Source: Acetobacterium malicum subsp. dehalogenans DSM 11527 (lineage in GTDB: Bacteria; Bacillota; Clostridia; Eubacteriales; Eubacteriaceae). From it: a DNA stretch of 59,992 nt. The stretch is from positions 1-59,992 of the forward strand of contig NZ_AXAC01000031.1 of the NCBI RefSeq assembly GCF_000472665.1, written 5' to 3'. Made by a program: the position numbers and the translations under genes. The first letter of the stretch is position 1, and each line of letters starts with the position of its first letter. The notes under the pieces are model-generated. The model had not been told where the DNA came from. It saw only the letters and a program-made list of their open reading frames with translations, and did no database searches. This document shows, one piece after another, positions 51,697 to 59,992 of this stretch.

Positions 51697-52875
51697 CTAT
51701 TCCGGTTGCGGAGCACTTTGTTGTTTTGGCTTTATAAACAGCAACGCGATGCCAATAACTGCGAAGGCAATCATCGATACATAAAAAGGGAATTTAATGG
51801 TGACAGTCATATCAACACCCATGATTCCAGCTAAAAAGGCAAAGAAGTAGGCTGAACAAAATCCGCCGACATTCATCGATGCCATAACGATTCCGGATGC
51901 AGTTGGCATCTGGCTGGGATGAACGGCGGCACCTAAATTCATAAAGATACTTGGCATGATAAAACTAAAGCCAATGCCGGCAATGGTGGTGCCAATATAC
52001 ATAAAGGCGATGGAGTTTCCCAGACCAATACTGACCATGGCAACAGCGAGAAGGACAACGCCAACAGGCATGGTATTACTTTTGAAAATACCGAAAACTT
52101 TAGCAAAGATCAAACCGCCCAGCATTCCGCCGATGGTGAACATGGTTAAGACAAGGGCTGCATCACCGGCAGTACCCATACCGCTCACTGCGATAATTGT
52201 AGACATGTTGACCAGCATCGGGTAGATCAGGATCATCATAAAGAAAATCAAACCGGCAAAGGCAAACACGGCCCCGGGTAATTTTGGCTTGGCTTCACCA
52301 GCGGCTTGAGCTGGCACTTTGGCTGGTTCCGGCAGGAACAGAATAATAATTAAAGTTAAGATACCTAATCCGTGAATTAAAAAAGCATATTCCCAGGAAA
52401 TTGTTGCGGCAAACCCGCCAAGCAACTGGAAAAGAATACCGCCAATGTTAGCAACAACGTTACTTAAACCCATCATCTGGGCCCGGGCTTCACCATCAAA
52501 GAAGGCGATAATTAGTGCCGCACCCAGTGGGGTGACAATTCCAAGACCAATTCCAAAGATGGCCCGGACAGCTAAGATGGCCGTAAAGCTGGAAGTAGTC
52601 ATAAAATAAGGGGCCATACCACCGCCGATAAAGAGGACCATACCGACGATTAACAGTGTTTTGTATTTAACGGCACCTCCGGCAAGTCGGCCGGAAATAA
52701 GGGTAGCTGGCACAGACATCAGTACAGCCAGGGTGGATACAAGTAACAAGGTTGTGAATGGGACGTCTGGGAATGCCGCGGCGATGTTGGCGATTGCCGG
52801 AGTAATAGTTCCGACACCCATTTGGACAAAGAATACAGACAGAACAGCAATTTTTAAGAAAGTACTATTTTTCAT
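51697..52875 (-). CDS. MFS transporter
   Basis: This 392-residue protein has twelve membrane helices. The first helix segment (FLKIAVLSVFFVQMGVGTI) is followed by the MFS_1 pattern SGRLAGG after helix 2. An AGAGGTGAAC site precedes the ATG. The TetR gene upstream on the same strand, beyond a 680-base AT-rich stretch and a terminator, may regulate it. Substrate unknown; an efflux role would fit TetR control. Confidence 0.88.
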   Translation of the reverse strand: MKNSTFLKIAVLSVFFVQMGVGTITPAIANIAAAFPDVPFTTLLLVSTLAVLMSVPATLISGRLAGGAVKYKTLLIVGMVLFIGGGMAPYFMTTSSFTAILAVRAIFGIGLGIVTPLGAALIIAFFDGEARAQMMGLSNVVANIGGILFQLLGGFAATISWEYAFLIHGLGILTLIIILFLPEPAKVPAQAAGEAKPKLPGAVFAFAGLIFFMMILIYPMLVNMSTIIAVSGMGTAGDAALVLTMFTIGGMLGGLIFAKVFGIFKSNTMPVGVVLLAVAMVSIGLGNSIAFMYIGTTIAGIGFSFIMPSIFMNLGAAVHPSQMPTASGIVMASMNVGGFCSAYFFAFLAGIMGVDMTVTIKFPFYVSMIAFAVIGIALLFIKPKQQSAPQPE

Positions 52876-53555
52876 AAGTTCACCTCTTCTTCAAGATATC
52901 TCCCGGGAATTAAACAGGGAGACTTTAGTTTTTTACACAGCCCTGGATTTTTAGAATAGGTTGTGTTGGATGCATTGGCATCGGTAACAATCGTACTGAT
53001 TTTGAAAACTTGTTTAGTAAATAAATGCGATAGCTTTGTTAAGCGTTTACTGTTCAGTACAAACAGATGGAAATGACATCATCAGTGAAATGAGTATCGT
53101 TTTGTAGTTACCCTCCTTCTTTTTAAATTATTGTGAAACTCACCCCTTGATGCACTATTTACAATCACTGAATGATAAATAGCATGATAATAGATTATTA
53201 AAACTCAGTGATTAATAAATTGTTCAAGTTCAATATTAGTTATATTTAATTATATTTTGATAATAGCACGTTAACCCTAGTTTGTCCAGCATAAATATAT
53301 ATAAATAATAAATTACGAAAATAATGGTAAAAATATGGATTAATAAACGTTTAAAACAAAAATAATAATATATTTACAGTGACTTTAGCTAAGAAAAGGA
53401 TCTGAAGTAGCCGCGTTTTTGACTATAAAATTAGTTGCAATTAAATTGAAATGGATGAAGTGATGAAAATGAGGATAAATTCGAGACAAAAAAACAGCGT
53501 CGTATTAAAACGACGCTGTTATGATCGGAACAGGACAACAAACGAATGGATAGAC
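52876..53555. other. 680-base AT-rich intergenic region between MFS and TetR genes
   Basis: There is no supported gene here. On the minus strand an orphan Shine-Dalgarno, AAGGAGGG (near 53115-53108), is not followed by a start codon at useful distance, which suggests a lost or non-canonical small gene. The 53160-53450 part is over 70% A+T. The terminator of the TetR gene is at 53487-53520. The frame at 53451-53669 is discounted because it crosses that terminator and the TetR 3' end. Confidence 0.6.
53487..53520 (-). terminator. Terminator of the TetR gene
   Basis: On the minus strand AACAGCGTCGT and ACGACGCTGTT form a perfect 11-base stem with a six-base loop, followed by seven Ts. It lies 36 bases beyond the TetR stop codon. 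Confidence 0.9.
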
Positions 53556-54218
53556 TTAGATGATAATGAAATTTTTTTCGATTCGTACGGTAAACTTTTT
53601 TTCAATTTCGTGGGATTCGTTAATTACATGATCATTAAGCTTTGCATCAAGTCCCATATTATTCAGTAACAGGTGGATGCTGGAATTAATAAAATCCTGG
53701 GATGAGCAGTCAATGAGCCCGGCATCGTAAGCAAGATTAATGCCTTGGGTAGCACCGGCACTGGCATAAGAAATAAAGGCGATTTCAAAGTCGCTATAAT
53801 GAAGATCACAGCTTTCGGCCAGTTTGCGGTAAAAATCCGTAACCACACTCTGCTCTTTATAGAGAACATTTTCGCCCAGCAAATCATAATAAAAACGGCT
53901 GAAATTTTTATTGAAGCGCATATTATTGTTTAATACCCGCCATTCGATGGCGGTTTGGAGTAAAAGGGTCGTTTCAATCCCCAACTTATCCAGATTTTCG
54001 GTGACCTTCGCTTTGACAGCAGACATGATTTCGTTGTATACTTCAATTCCCAGGCCGCCTTTTGAGCCGTAATAATAGTTGATCAGACCAACATTCGCTC
54101 CGGATTCCTTGGCGATTTTCAGGCAAGTTGTACTAGTATAGCCATTTTCATAAAATAAGGCTTTGGAAGCTTCATAAATCTTTTCCTTTGTTTCTTTACC
54201 AACCTTGTATTTTCCCAT
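53556..54218 (-). CDS. TetR-family transcriptional regulator
   Basis: This 220-residue protein has an N-terminal TetR helix-turn-helix (ETKEKIYEASKALFYENG, then GANVGLINYYYGSKGGL). The C-terminal ligand-binding helices have no recognised subfamily. A likely target is the MFS gene at 51697-52875 or its own promoter; a 13-base tandem repeat lies about 100 bases upstream (54322-54347). The ribosome-binding site is weak (AGAGAG). Confidence 0.88.
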   Translation of the reverse strand: MGKYKVGKETKEKIYEASKALFYENGYTSTTCLKIAKESGANVGLINYYYGSKGGLGIEVYNEIMSAVKAKVTENLDKLGIETTLLLQTAIEWRVLNNNMRFNKNFSRFYYDLLGENVLYKEQSVVTDFYRKLAESCDLHYSDFEIAFISYASAGATQGINLAYDAGLIDCSSQDFINSSIHLLLNNMGLDAKLNDHVINESHEIEKKFTVRIEKNFIII

Positions 54219-54321
54219 ATCATACTCTCTATTTCGTTATTTTAGTTTAGTTTAATAGCAAATTTATTTATTCTAAATAATACCATAGTTCTTTGTGAAA
54301 AACAAGACAAAGTAAGTGGAA

Positions 54322-54347
54322 AAATAACGTGAACAAATAACGTGAAC
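54322..54347. repeat. Two perfect tandem copies of a 13-base unit upstream of TetR gene
   Basis: AAATAACGTGAAC occurs twice head-to-tail (54322-54334 and 54335-54347), followed by AAA. It lies between the argH stop and the TetR start. It may be a simple slippage duplication or a binding site. Confidence 0.85.
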
Positions 54348-54382
54348 AAATTGGTAGGGCATGGCAAAGCAGACTTAGTATT

Positions 54383-55762
54383 CTAGTTTTGGGCAAGCCA
54401 TTGATGATTAAGGGCAATCGCTTTACGAACCTGTTCTTCAGCCGGTCCGCCAATAATATTTCGCTGATTGACACAGACATTCAAATCAATGGCGGCAAAG
54501 ATCGATTCATCAAAAACGGACGAGACACGTTTATATTCGTCCAGAGTTAGTTCATCCAGGCTTTTTTGCTGTTCTAAAGCAAAAAATACCAGCTTGCCGA
54601 TGATTTCATGGGCGTCACGAAAAGCAACCCCATGTTTAACCAGCCAATCGGCGGCATCAGTGGCATTGGAAAACCCGCCGGCAGCCGCCTTTTTCATGGT
54701 GTCTTTATTGACGGTCAGAGTTTTGATCATTTTGGCAAAGGTGATCAGACAGATTTTAATGGTATCGTAGGTATCAAATACCGGTTCCTTGTCTTCCTGC
54801 ATATCCTTATTATAAGCCAGCGGAATCCCCTTCATGGTGGTGAGCAGACCCATCAGATTGCCATACACCCGGCCGGTTTTACCTCTGACCAGTTCAGCAA
54901 TATCGGGATTCTTTTTCTGGGGCATAATGCTGCTGCCAGTACTGAAGGCGTCATCCAGGGTGATAAAATTAAATTCACTACTGCACCAGAGGATGATCTC
55001 TTCTGAAAAACGGCTGAGATGCATCATGAGAACAGAGGCAGCCTCCAGAAAATCAAGACAGAAATCCCGGTCAGAAACCCCATCCAGACTATTCAGTGAA
55101 ACATAGCTAAAGTCCAGCTCGGCTGCCACTGCTTCCCGATCAAGCGGATAGGTGGTGGTGGCTAAAGCCCCTGAACCCAGCGGTAAGGTGTCGGCCATGG
55201 CTTTTACCTGGGTCATTCGGATCATGTCGCGCTTAAACATTTCAACATAGGCCATCAGATGATGGCTGAAGGTAATCGGTTGGGCCCGCTGCAGGTGGGT
55301 ATAGCCCGGCATGATGGTATTGGTATGATCTTCGGCCAGATCCAGCAGGGTGAGGATCAGATTCTGGATCAGTGACTTGCTGTCATCGGCAATCTCTTTG
55401 ACATAGAGGCGCATGTCGGTGGCAACCTGATCGTTGCGGCTGCGGCCGGTATGGAGTTTTTTGCCGACATCTCCAATCCGTTCGGTCAGAATGGCTTCGA
55501 CGTTCATATGAATGTCTTCCATGGACACGGAAAATTCGATGTTTCCGGATTCGATGTCGAGAAGAATCGCTTCCAGGGCTTCGATAATCTGTTCAGACTC
55601 TTTGGAATCAATAATATTCTGTTTCCCCAGCATTCGGGCATGAGCAATACTTCCGGTGATATCCTGTTTATAAAGGCGTTGATCAAAGGATATGGACGAG
55701 TTAAAATCATCAGTTAAAAGGTCGGTTTTTTTAGAAAACCGACCTCCCCACATTTTTTTCAT
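54383..55762 (-). CDS. argH: Argininosuccinate lyase
   Basis: This 459-residue protein of the fumarase/aspartase superfamily has the signature loop TGSSIMPQKKNPD with the catalytic serine, an N-terminal MWGGRFSKKTD, and GRSRNDQVATD with substrate contacts. It cleaves argininosuccinate to arginine and fumarate. It is six bases after argG in the same operon. Confidence 0.97.
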   Translation of the reverse strand: MKKMWGGRFSKKTDLLTDDFNSSISFDQRLYKQDITGSIAHARMLGKQNIIDSKESEQIIEALEAILLDIESGNIEFSVSMEDIHMNVEAILTERIGDVGKKLHTGRSRNDQVATDMRLYVKEIADDSKSLIQNLILTLLDLAEDHTNTIMPGYTHLQRAQPITFSHHLMAYVEMFKRDMIRMTQVKAMADTLPLGSGALATTTYPLDREAVAAELDFSYVSLNSLDGVSDRDFCLDFLEAASVLMMHLSRFSEEIILWCSSEFNFITLDDAFSTGSSIMPQKKNPDIAELVRGKTGRVYGNLMGLLTTMKGIPLAYNKDMQEDKEPVFDTYDTIKICLITFAKMIKTLTVNKDTMKKAAAGGFSNATDAADWLVKHGVAFRDAHEIIGKLVFFALEQQKSLDELTLDEYKRVSSVFDESIFAAIDLNVCVNQRNIIGGPAEEQVRKAIALNHQWLAQN

Positions 55763-55768
55763 ACTATT

Positions 55769-56986
55769 TTATTCCCCTTTTTCTTCTCGGCTGAGTCGCA
55801 TCAAAGCGCGAACTTTAAGCGGTAAGCCAAATAAATGAATAAATCCTTCAGCGTCTTTATGATCATAGAGATCACCCGTGGTAAAGCTGGCAATTTCAGC
55901 ATTGTAAAGTGAATAAGGTGAGGTTACGCCAATCAGGATAATATTACCTTTATATAATTTCAGGCGGACATTACCAGTAACCGTTTTTTGGGTTTCATCC
56001 ACAAAAGCGGTTAGAGCTTCACGAAGGGGCGTGTACCATTCGCCATTGTAGGCTAACTCGGCAAACTTAACGGCCGCCTGTTGTTTAAAGCCGAAGGTTT
56101 GACGATCGAGACACATGTGTTCCAATTCTTCGTGGGCGTTATAGAGGATTGAACCGCCGGGCGTTTCATAAATCCCGCGAGACTTCATCCCAACCACCCG
56201 ATTTTCTATTAAATCCACAACGCCAATACTGTGACGACCGCCGATGATGTTGAGTTGTTCAAGCAGTTCCCGGCCAGTCATTTCAACACCATTTAATCGG
56301 ACCGGAATCCCTTCTTCAAAGTCAAGACTGACAACTTCAGCTTCGTCGGGGGCTTCCTCAAGGGGGGTTGTCATCTGTAGTAATTTTTTATATTGTGGTT
56401 CTAAAGATGGATCTTCCAACTCCAGACCTTCATGACTCATATGTAGGATGTTTTTATCGCGGCTGTAGCTGTTGCTGATCGACATCGGCACCTTGATATC
56501 ATGCATGACACAGTAGTCCATGGCATCTTCCCGGGATTTAATATCCCAAATTCGCCAGGGAGCAATGATTTTTAACTGTGGTGCTAAAGCGCCAATGGTC
56601 AATTCAAAACGGACCTGATCATTACCTTTGCCGGTAGCGCCGTGACAGATGGCTTCAGCGCCTTCCAGTTCTGCATATTTTACCAGTACCTTGGCAATTA
56701 AGGGACGCGCCAGGGAAGTGCCCAATAAATATTTTTTTTCATAAATAGCATCAGCCTTAAGGGCTGGCCAGACAAAGTCTTCAACAAACTCATCGGTTAC
56801 GTCTTCGATATATAACTTGCTGGCTCCGGAAGCAAGGGCTCGTTCTTCAAGGCCGTCCAGTTCGGTGCCCTGTCCTACATCCACACAGACAGCAATAACA
56901 TCGTAGTCGTAGGTATTTTTAAGCCATGGTATAATGGTTGTGGTATCCAATCCACCAGAATAGGCAAGAATTACTTTTTTCTTCAA
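55769..56986 (-). CDS. argG: Argininosuccinate synthase
   Basis: This 405-residue protein starts with TTG at 56986 behind AGGAGGA. It has the ATP pyrophosphatase loop AYSGGLDTT and the citrulline/aspartate region [14 protein letters not shown]. It condenses citrulline with aspartate. It is the first gene of argGH, and its promoter overlaps an ARG-box-like site. Confidence 0.97.
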   Translation of the reverse strand: MKKKVILAYSGGLDTTTIIPWLKNTYDYDVIAVCVDVGQGTELDGLEERALASGASKLYIEDVTDEFVEDFVWPALKADAIYEKKYLLGTSLARPLIAKVLVKYAELEGAEAICHGATGKGNDQVRFELTIGALAPQLKIIAPWRIWDIKSREDAMDYCVMHDIKVPMSISNSYSRDKNILHMSHEGLELEDPSLEPQYKKLLQMTTPLEEAPDEAEVVSLDFEEGIPVRLNGVEMTGRELLEQLNIIGGRHSIGVVDLIENRVVGMKSRGIYETPGGSILYNAHEELEHMCLDRQTFGFKQQAAVKFAELAYNGEWYTPLREALTAFVDETQKTVTGNVRLKLYKGNIILIGVTSPYSLYNAEIASFTTGDLYDHKDAEGFIHLFGLPLKVRALMRLSREEKGE

Positions 56987-57034
56987 TTTTATATCCTCCT
57001 GATAACAATCTCTTTTGTATAATAAACTTAATTA

Positions 57035-57052
57035 CATGAATGATTATACAAT
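57035..57052. promoter_or_regulatory. ARG-box-like operator overlapping argG promoter
   Basis: CATGAATGATTATACAAT closely resembles the Bacillus ArgR box (CATGAATAAAAATTCAAG, from memory). It covers the -10 box of the argG promoter, so ArgR bound there would block argGH transcription. Confidence 0.6.
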
Positions 57053-57071
57053 CATTTTAGATGAAATGCAA
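57043..57071 (-). promoter_or_regulatory. Promoter of argGH
   Basis: On the minus strand TTGCAT (57071-57066), 17 bases, TATAAT (57048-57043), about 57 bases before the argG start codon. Confidence 0.55.
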
Positions 57072-57104
57072 GTATAAAAAGAAAAAGTTTGCACTTTATT
57101 AATA

Positions 57105-57136
57105 ATTATACATAAAAACGCTTGATTATGCATAAT
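57105..57136. promoter_or_regulatory. Paired palindromic sites before argC, probable ArgR operator
   Basis: ATTATACATAA (57105-57115) and ATTATGCATAA (57125-57135) are 20 bases apart, start to start, i.e. two helical turns. The second is part of a perfect 12-base palindrome ATTATGCATAAT (57125-57136), which overlaps the -35 box of the argC promoter. The arrangement fits binding of an ArgR hexamer to tandem boxes. Confidence 0.55.
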
Positions 57137-57150
57137 GGGTCGAGTATAAT
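57122..57150 (+). promoter_or_regulatory. Promoter of argCJ
   Basis: TTGATT (57122-57127), a 17-base spacer and TATAAT (57145-57150). It leaves an unusually long leader of about 230 bases before argC, containing a hairpin CGATTCC/GGAATCG (57292-57310). Confidence 0.65.
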
Positions 57151-57385
57151 ACCTAAATAAGATATTAATAAATTTCATAAACTAACAGACAGACCTTATT
57201 TATTTTGGTAAAATATGTGTTTAGAGAACTTGTGTTGATGGATTATTAATGGGAATAAAAAGAATATTAAGATTGTAGATAAACCCCGTACCGATTCCTT
57301 ATGGGAATCGATTGTGCGCCTCGATTTGCCTAAACTCTTACTATTCTTAATAACAAAGGCATTAAGAAAGGAAAGGAAAATTAAA

Positions 57386-58426
57386 ATGATTAAAGCATCT
57401 GTTATCGGAGGAACTGGTTATGCCGGACAGGAACTGATCCGAATTTTAATGCGGCATCCGGAAGTGGAAGTAGTGACAATCGGAACCAGAAGCTTTTCCG
57501 GGCAAAAATTCAGTGATGTCTACGGAAATTTTGAAGCAGTTACCGATCTTGTTTGCGAAGCAACGGACATCAAGGTACTGGCAGAAAAGTCGGATGTGGT
57601 TTTTCTGGCCTTGCCTCATGGCATCGCATCCAAAACCGTTACGGCGGGTGTACTTGAGAAAACAAAGGTAATTGACCTGGGGGCGGATTTCCGCCTTAAA
57701 GATATTGATGTCTATGAAGATTGGTACAAAACCGAACATTTTAATCATCCATTGCTTAATGAAGCGGTTTATGGATTATGTGAATTGCATCGGGAGGAGA
57801 TAAAAAAAGCTCGGCTCATTTCGAATCCCGGCTGTTATACAACCTGCAGCATTTTAAGCCTGGCACCGCTGTTAAAAAACAATCTCATTGATACCAGCAG
57901 TATCATTGTCGATGCTAAATCCGGGGTAACCGGAGCCGGCCGGGGGACGATCACTGAGCTGATGTACTCTGAGTGCAATGAAACGATCAAGGCCTATAAA
58001 ATTGGGTCCCATCGCCATACCCCGGAAATTGAGCAGGAATTGCGGCTGTTAAACGGGCAGGACTTCAATATTCTGTTCACCCCCCATCTGGTTCCGATGA
58101 ACCGGGGAATTCTGGCCTTATCCTATGCCAAGCTAACAGCAGACCTGAGCCTGGAAGAGGTAAAGGTGATTTACAAAGACTTCTATCACGATGAGTATTT
58201 TGTTAGAATCCTGGAAAATCGGATGCCGGAAACCCGCTGGGTCAAAGGTACCAATTATTGCGACATCGGCCTGACCATCGATCCCCGGACCAATCACGTC
58301 ATTGTAGTGGGGGCCATCGACAACCTGATTAAAGGCGCCGCTGGCCAGGCAGTTCAGAATATGAATATCTGTTTTGGTCTGGCTGAAAAAACCGGCATCG
58401 ATTTTATTGCCGATTTCCCAATCTAA
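57386..58426 (+). CDS. argC: N-acetyl-gamma-glutamyl-phosphate reductase
   Basis: This protein has 346 residues from the ATG at 57386, which follows AAGGAAAGG and gives the standard N-terminus MIKASVIGGTGYAGQEL. The frame is open further upstream but without a start signal. Catalytic Cys150 is in SNPGCYTT and the later histidine is in GSHRHTPEIEQ. It reduces N-acetylglutamyl phosphate with NADPH in arginine synthesis. argJ follows after 42 bases. Confidence 0.96.
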   Translation: MIKASVIGGTGYAGQELIRILMRHPEVEVVTIGTRSFSGQKFSDVYGNFEAVTDLVCEATDIKVLAEKSDVVFLALPHGIASKTVTAGVLEKTKVIDLGADFRLKDIDVYEDWYKTEHFNHPLLNEAVYGLCELHREEIKKARLISNPGCYTTCSILSLAPLLKNNLIDTSSIIVDAKSGVTGAGRGTITELMYSECNETIKAYKIGSHRHTPEIEQELRLLNGQDFNILFTPHLVPMNRGILALSYAKLTADLSLEEVKVIYKDFYHDEYFVRILENRMPETRWVKGTNYCDIGLTIDPRTNHVIVVGAIDNLIKGAAGQAVQNMNICFGLAEKTGIDFIADFPI

Positions 58427-58468
58427 ACAAAAATTCGGATAAGTTATTATAATACGAGGAGTAAAGAC

Positions 58469-59692
58469 ATGAAAGTAATAAAGACAGGCGGAGTAACAAC
58501 CCCCACGGGTTTTAAAACCGGGGGGATCAATTGTGGCATCAAAAAGAGCGGGAAAAATGATCTGGCGATGATTGTTTCGGAAGTGCCAGGCGCAACCAGT
58601 ATTATGACAACAACGAATGTTGTCAAGGCGGCCCCGATTCTCTGGTGTAATAAAGTGATGAGTAATCCCTACAAGCAGGCGGTGGTGGTCAACAGTGGCA
58701 ACGCCAATGCCTGTACCGGACAAAAAGGGGAGGAAGCGGTGGTGGCTACAGCCAACAAGGCGGCTGCGGTTTTGGATTTGCAGCCAGAGGATGTGCTGAT
58801 CGCCTCAACCGGGGTGATCGGGGTGATCTTACCGGTGGAAAAAATTCTTTATGGGATTGAGACCCTGGGACCAAAATTGGGAAACAGCCAGGAAGACGGC
58901 GATATTGCCGCTAATACGATTCTCACCACCGATACGATAAAAAAGACCATCGCTGTTGAAGTGGAAATCGGCGGGAAGTCAGTGAAGATCGGCGGCATGG
59001 CCAAGGGCTCGGGGATGATTCATCCAAATATGGCCACGATGTTGTCCTTTGTGACGACTGACGTAAAGATTGCACCGGCCCTGCTTGATAAACTCCTAAA
59101 AGAAACCACGGTCGATACCTACAACATGATCTCCGTGGATGGCGACACCAGTACCAATGATATGGTCACAGTGATTGCCAACGGGATGGCTGGTAATCTG
59201 CCCTTGCAGGAAAATACCCCGGATTATGAGATCTTTAAAGAAGCCTTTATTTATGTTCATAAAACCCTGGCCAAAAAAATTATTCGCGATGGCGAAGGTG
59301 CTTCCAAGTTTGTCGAAGTGGAAGTCCATGGTACCAAAACAAAGGATGACGCCCGCAAGCTGGCAAAATCGGTGATCACTTCCAGTCTGGTCAAAACAGC
59401 GTTATTTGGGGAAGATGCCAACTGGGGACGCGTGCTCTGCGCCTTGGGTTATTCCGGGGCTGATTTTGATCCGTTAAAGGTTTCCCTGGTTTTTTCCAGT
59501 CAGGCCGGGATGATTACCCTTTTAAATGATGGCGCCCCGATCGCTTTTGACGAAGACGAAGCTAAAAAAGTGTTATCAGAAACAGATATTTATATTGCGG
59601 TTGAAATGGAAGAAGGCGACGAAAAAGCTGTGGCCTGGGGTTGTGATCTATCCTACGACTATGTTAAGATCAATGGCGATTATCGAAGTTAA
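58469..59692 (+). CDS. argJ: Bifunctional glutamate N-acetyltransferase / amino-acid acetyltransferase ArgJ
   Basis: This 407-residue proenzyme should self-cleave before the nucleophile Thr190 in GMIHPNMATML. The C-terminus ends in the family-typical YDYVKINGDYRS. It recycles the acetyl group from acetylornithine to glutamate. A CGAGGAG site precedes the ATG. The usual following genes argB, argD and argF are absent; instead an IS110-type element begins about 80 bases later. Confidence 0.96.
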   Translation: MKVIKTGGVTTPTGFKTGGINCGIKKSGKNDLAMIVSEVPGATSIMTTTNVVKAAPILWCNKVMSNPYKQAVVVNSGNANACTGQKGEEAVVATANKAAAVLDLQPEDVLIASTGVIGVILPVEKILYGIETLGPKLGNSQEDGDIAANTILTTDTIKKTIAVEVEIGGKSVKIGGMAKGSGMIHPNMATMLSFVTTDVKIAPALLDKLLKETTVDTYNMISVDGDTSTNDMVTVIANGMAGNLPLQENTPDYEIFKEAFIYVHKTLAKKIIRDGEGASKFVEVEVHGTKTKDDARKLAKSVITSSLVKTALFGEDANWGRVLCALGYSGADFDPLKVSLVFSSQAGMITLLNDGAPIAFDEDEAKKVLSETDIYIAVEMEEGDEKAVAWGCDLSYDYVKINGDYRS

Positions 59693-59769
59693 AAAAAGCC
59701 TGCAAATAAAAAGTCAATAGGAAATTGAAAGTTTTGTAAAAAGTTATATTCAAGATAATGAAGCACGAC

Positions 59770-59796
59770 AAAAAGACCAGCAACTATCGTTGGTCT
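59770..59796 (-). terminator. Hairpin downstream of IS110-type transposase
   Basis: On the minus strand AGAC-CAAC and GTTG-GTCT arms (plus-strand 59774-59796, with a three-base bulge) are followed by TTTTT. It lies 27 bases past the transposase stop codon and may end its transcript or belong to the element end. Confidence 0.5.
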
Positions 59797-59822
59797 GAAG
59801 ATAAGGATATTTGTGGTGAGTG

Positions 59823-59992
59823 TTATGAAAGAGATAGCAGGTATTCTTTTACTCGTCCATAGTAGATACGCAGAAACTTATTAGCGCCTGCGGTCATGTA
59901 AACATAGTAAGGCTTGCCTTGGGCACGTTTCTTATCGAGAAACTGATAAACAGCATCATCCTGTGGCTTGGTCTTGATAAGAGCATCCATGA
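59823..59992 (-). CDS. IS110-family transposase, C-terminal fragment (cut by window end)
   Basis: On the minus strand the frame enters at the window edge and ends at 59823 after 55 residues downstream of the last visible Met. Sequence such as KKRAQGKPYYVYMTAGANKF and YYGRVKEYL matches what I recall of the extreme C-terminus of IS110-type (Transposase_20) enzymes in clostridia. The catalytic DEDD part lies outside the window. Confidence 0.7.
   Translation of the reverse strand, partial: MDALIKTKPQDDAVYQFLDKKRAQGKPYYVYMTAGANKFLRIYYGRVKEYLLSLS

Noticed and set aside
52876-53300. Riboswitch upstream of the MFS gene at 51697-52875
   Set aside because: The leader was read on the minus strand and showed no conserved aptamer core or terminator/antiterminator pair that I recognise.
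53451-53669. Open frame of 72 codons on the plus strand
   Set aside because: It runs through the TetR terminator hairpin and antisense to the TetR 3' end, and has no proper ribosome-binding site.
57314-57385. Extended N-terminus for ArgC from GTG 57314
   Set aside because: It would add 24 residues not found in ArgC proteins and has no ribosome-binding site, while ATG 57386 has both a site and the standard N-terminus.

Overview
The window looks like chromosomal DNA of an acetogenic member of the Eubacteriaceae (Bacillota), most likely an Acetobacterium species. Three things point there. Clostridial housekeeping gene order is present (ruvAB-queA-tgt-yajC-scfAB, rho-rpmE-prmC, efp through lgt). 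There is a SCIFF ranthipeptide pair. There is also a corrinoid methyltransferase system and a tungsten/molybdenum aldehyde oxidoreductase-type cluster. The genus is inferred from gene content and was not tested by a search. Truncated transposases lie at both ends (IS3-type at 2-169, IS110-type at 59823-59992), so repeats may bound this segment.

Layout. 500-5352: a four-cluster ferredoxin, an AOR-family oxidoreductase, a phytoene-desaturase-like flavoprotein and FdhD. 5536-6708: an MFS transporter. 6733-13184: a corrinoid methyl-transfer locus. Its minus arm carries a corrinoid protein translationally coupled to two GntR regulators. Its plus arm carries a URO-D-fold methyltransferase, a 50-residue microprotein, an MFS transporter, a second corrinoid protein and a pterin-binding methyltransferase II. 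13241-15465: a regulator remnant, a FadR-type regulator and a glycosyltransferase. 15682-28670: peptidase U32, mutS2, dcd, cysteine desulfurase plus thiI, hflX, yigZ, vanZ and radA. 28764-28940: an unannotated 6S RNA. 29025-34982: ruvAB, queA/tgt, yajC and the SCIFF peptide with its radical SAM maturase. 35310-49000: rho, rpmE, prmC, efp, then a long run of closely spaced or overlapping genes through nusB, xseAB, ispA, tlyA, nadK, argR, recN, pduL and lgt. 49103-54218: comM, two transporters and a TetR regulator. 54383-59692: divergent argGH and argCJ around a shared region with ArgR-box-like sites.

How the parts fit. The methyltransferase locus would move a methyl group from an unknown methylated substrate through a corrinoid protein to tetrahydrofolate, feeding the Wood-Ljungdahl pathway. 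The PduL-type phosphotransacylase could serve acetyl-phosphate formation. The AOR-type cluster would interconvert an aldehyde or related substrate with its acid using low-potential electrons. ArgR (45379-45828) probably controls the arginine genes at 54-59 kb.

The least explained items are these: the regulator/corrinoid-protein operon and its microprotein; an HflX GTPase with a complete JAMM-type metal-site motif at its N-terminus; a Rho factor with two cold-shock RNA-binding domains; and a palindromic repeat with terminal inverted repeats present in two opposed copies (23716-23911 and 35001-35106). No CRISPR array, tRNA or rRNA gene was seen.
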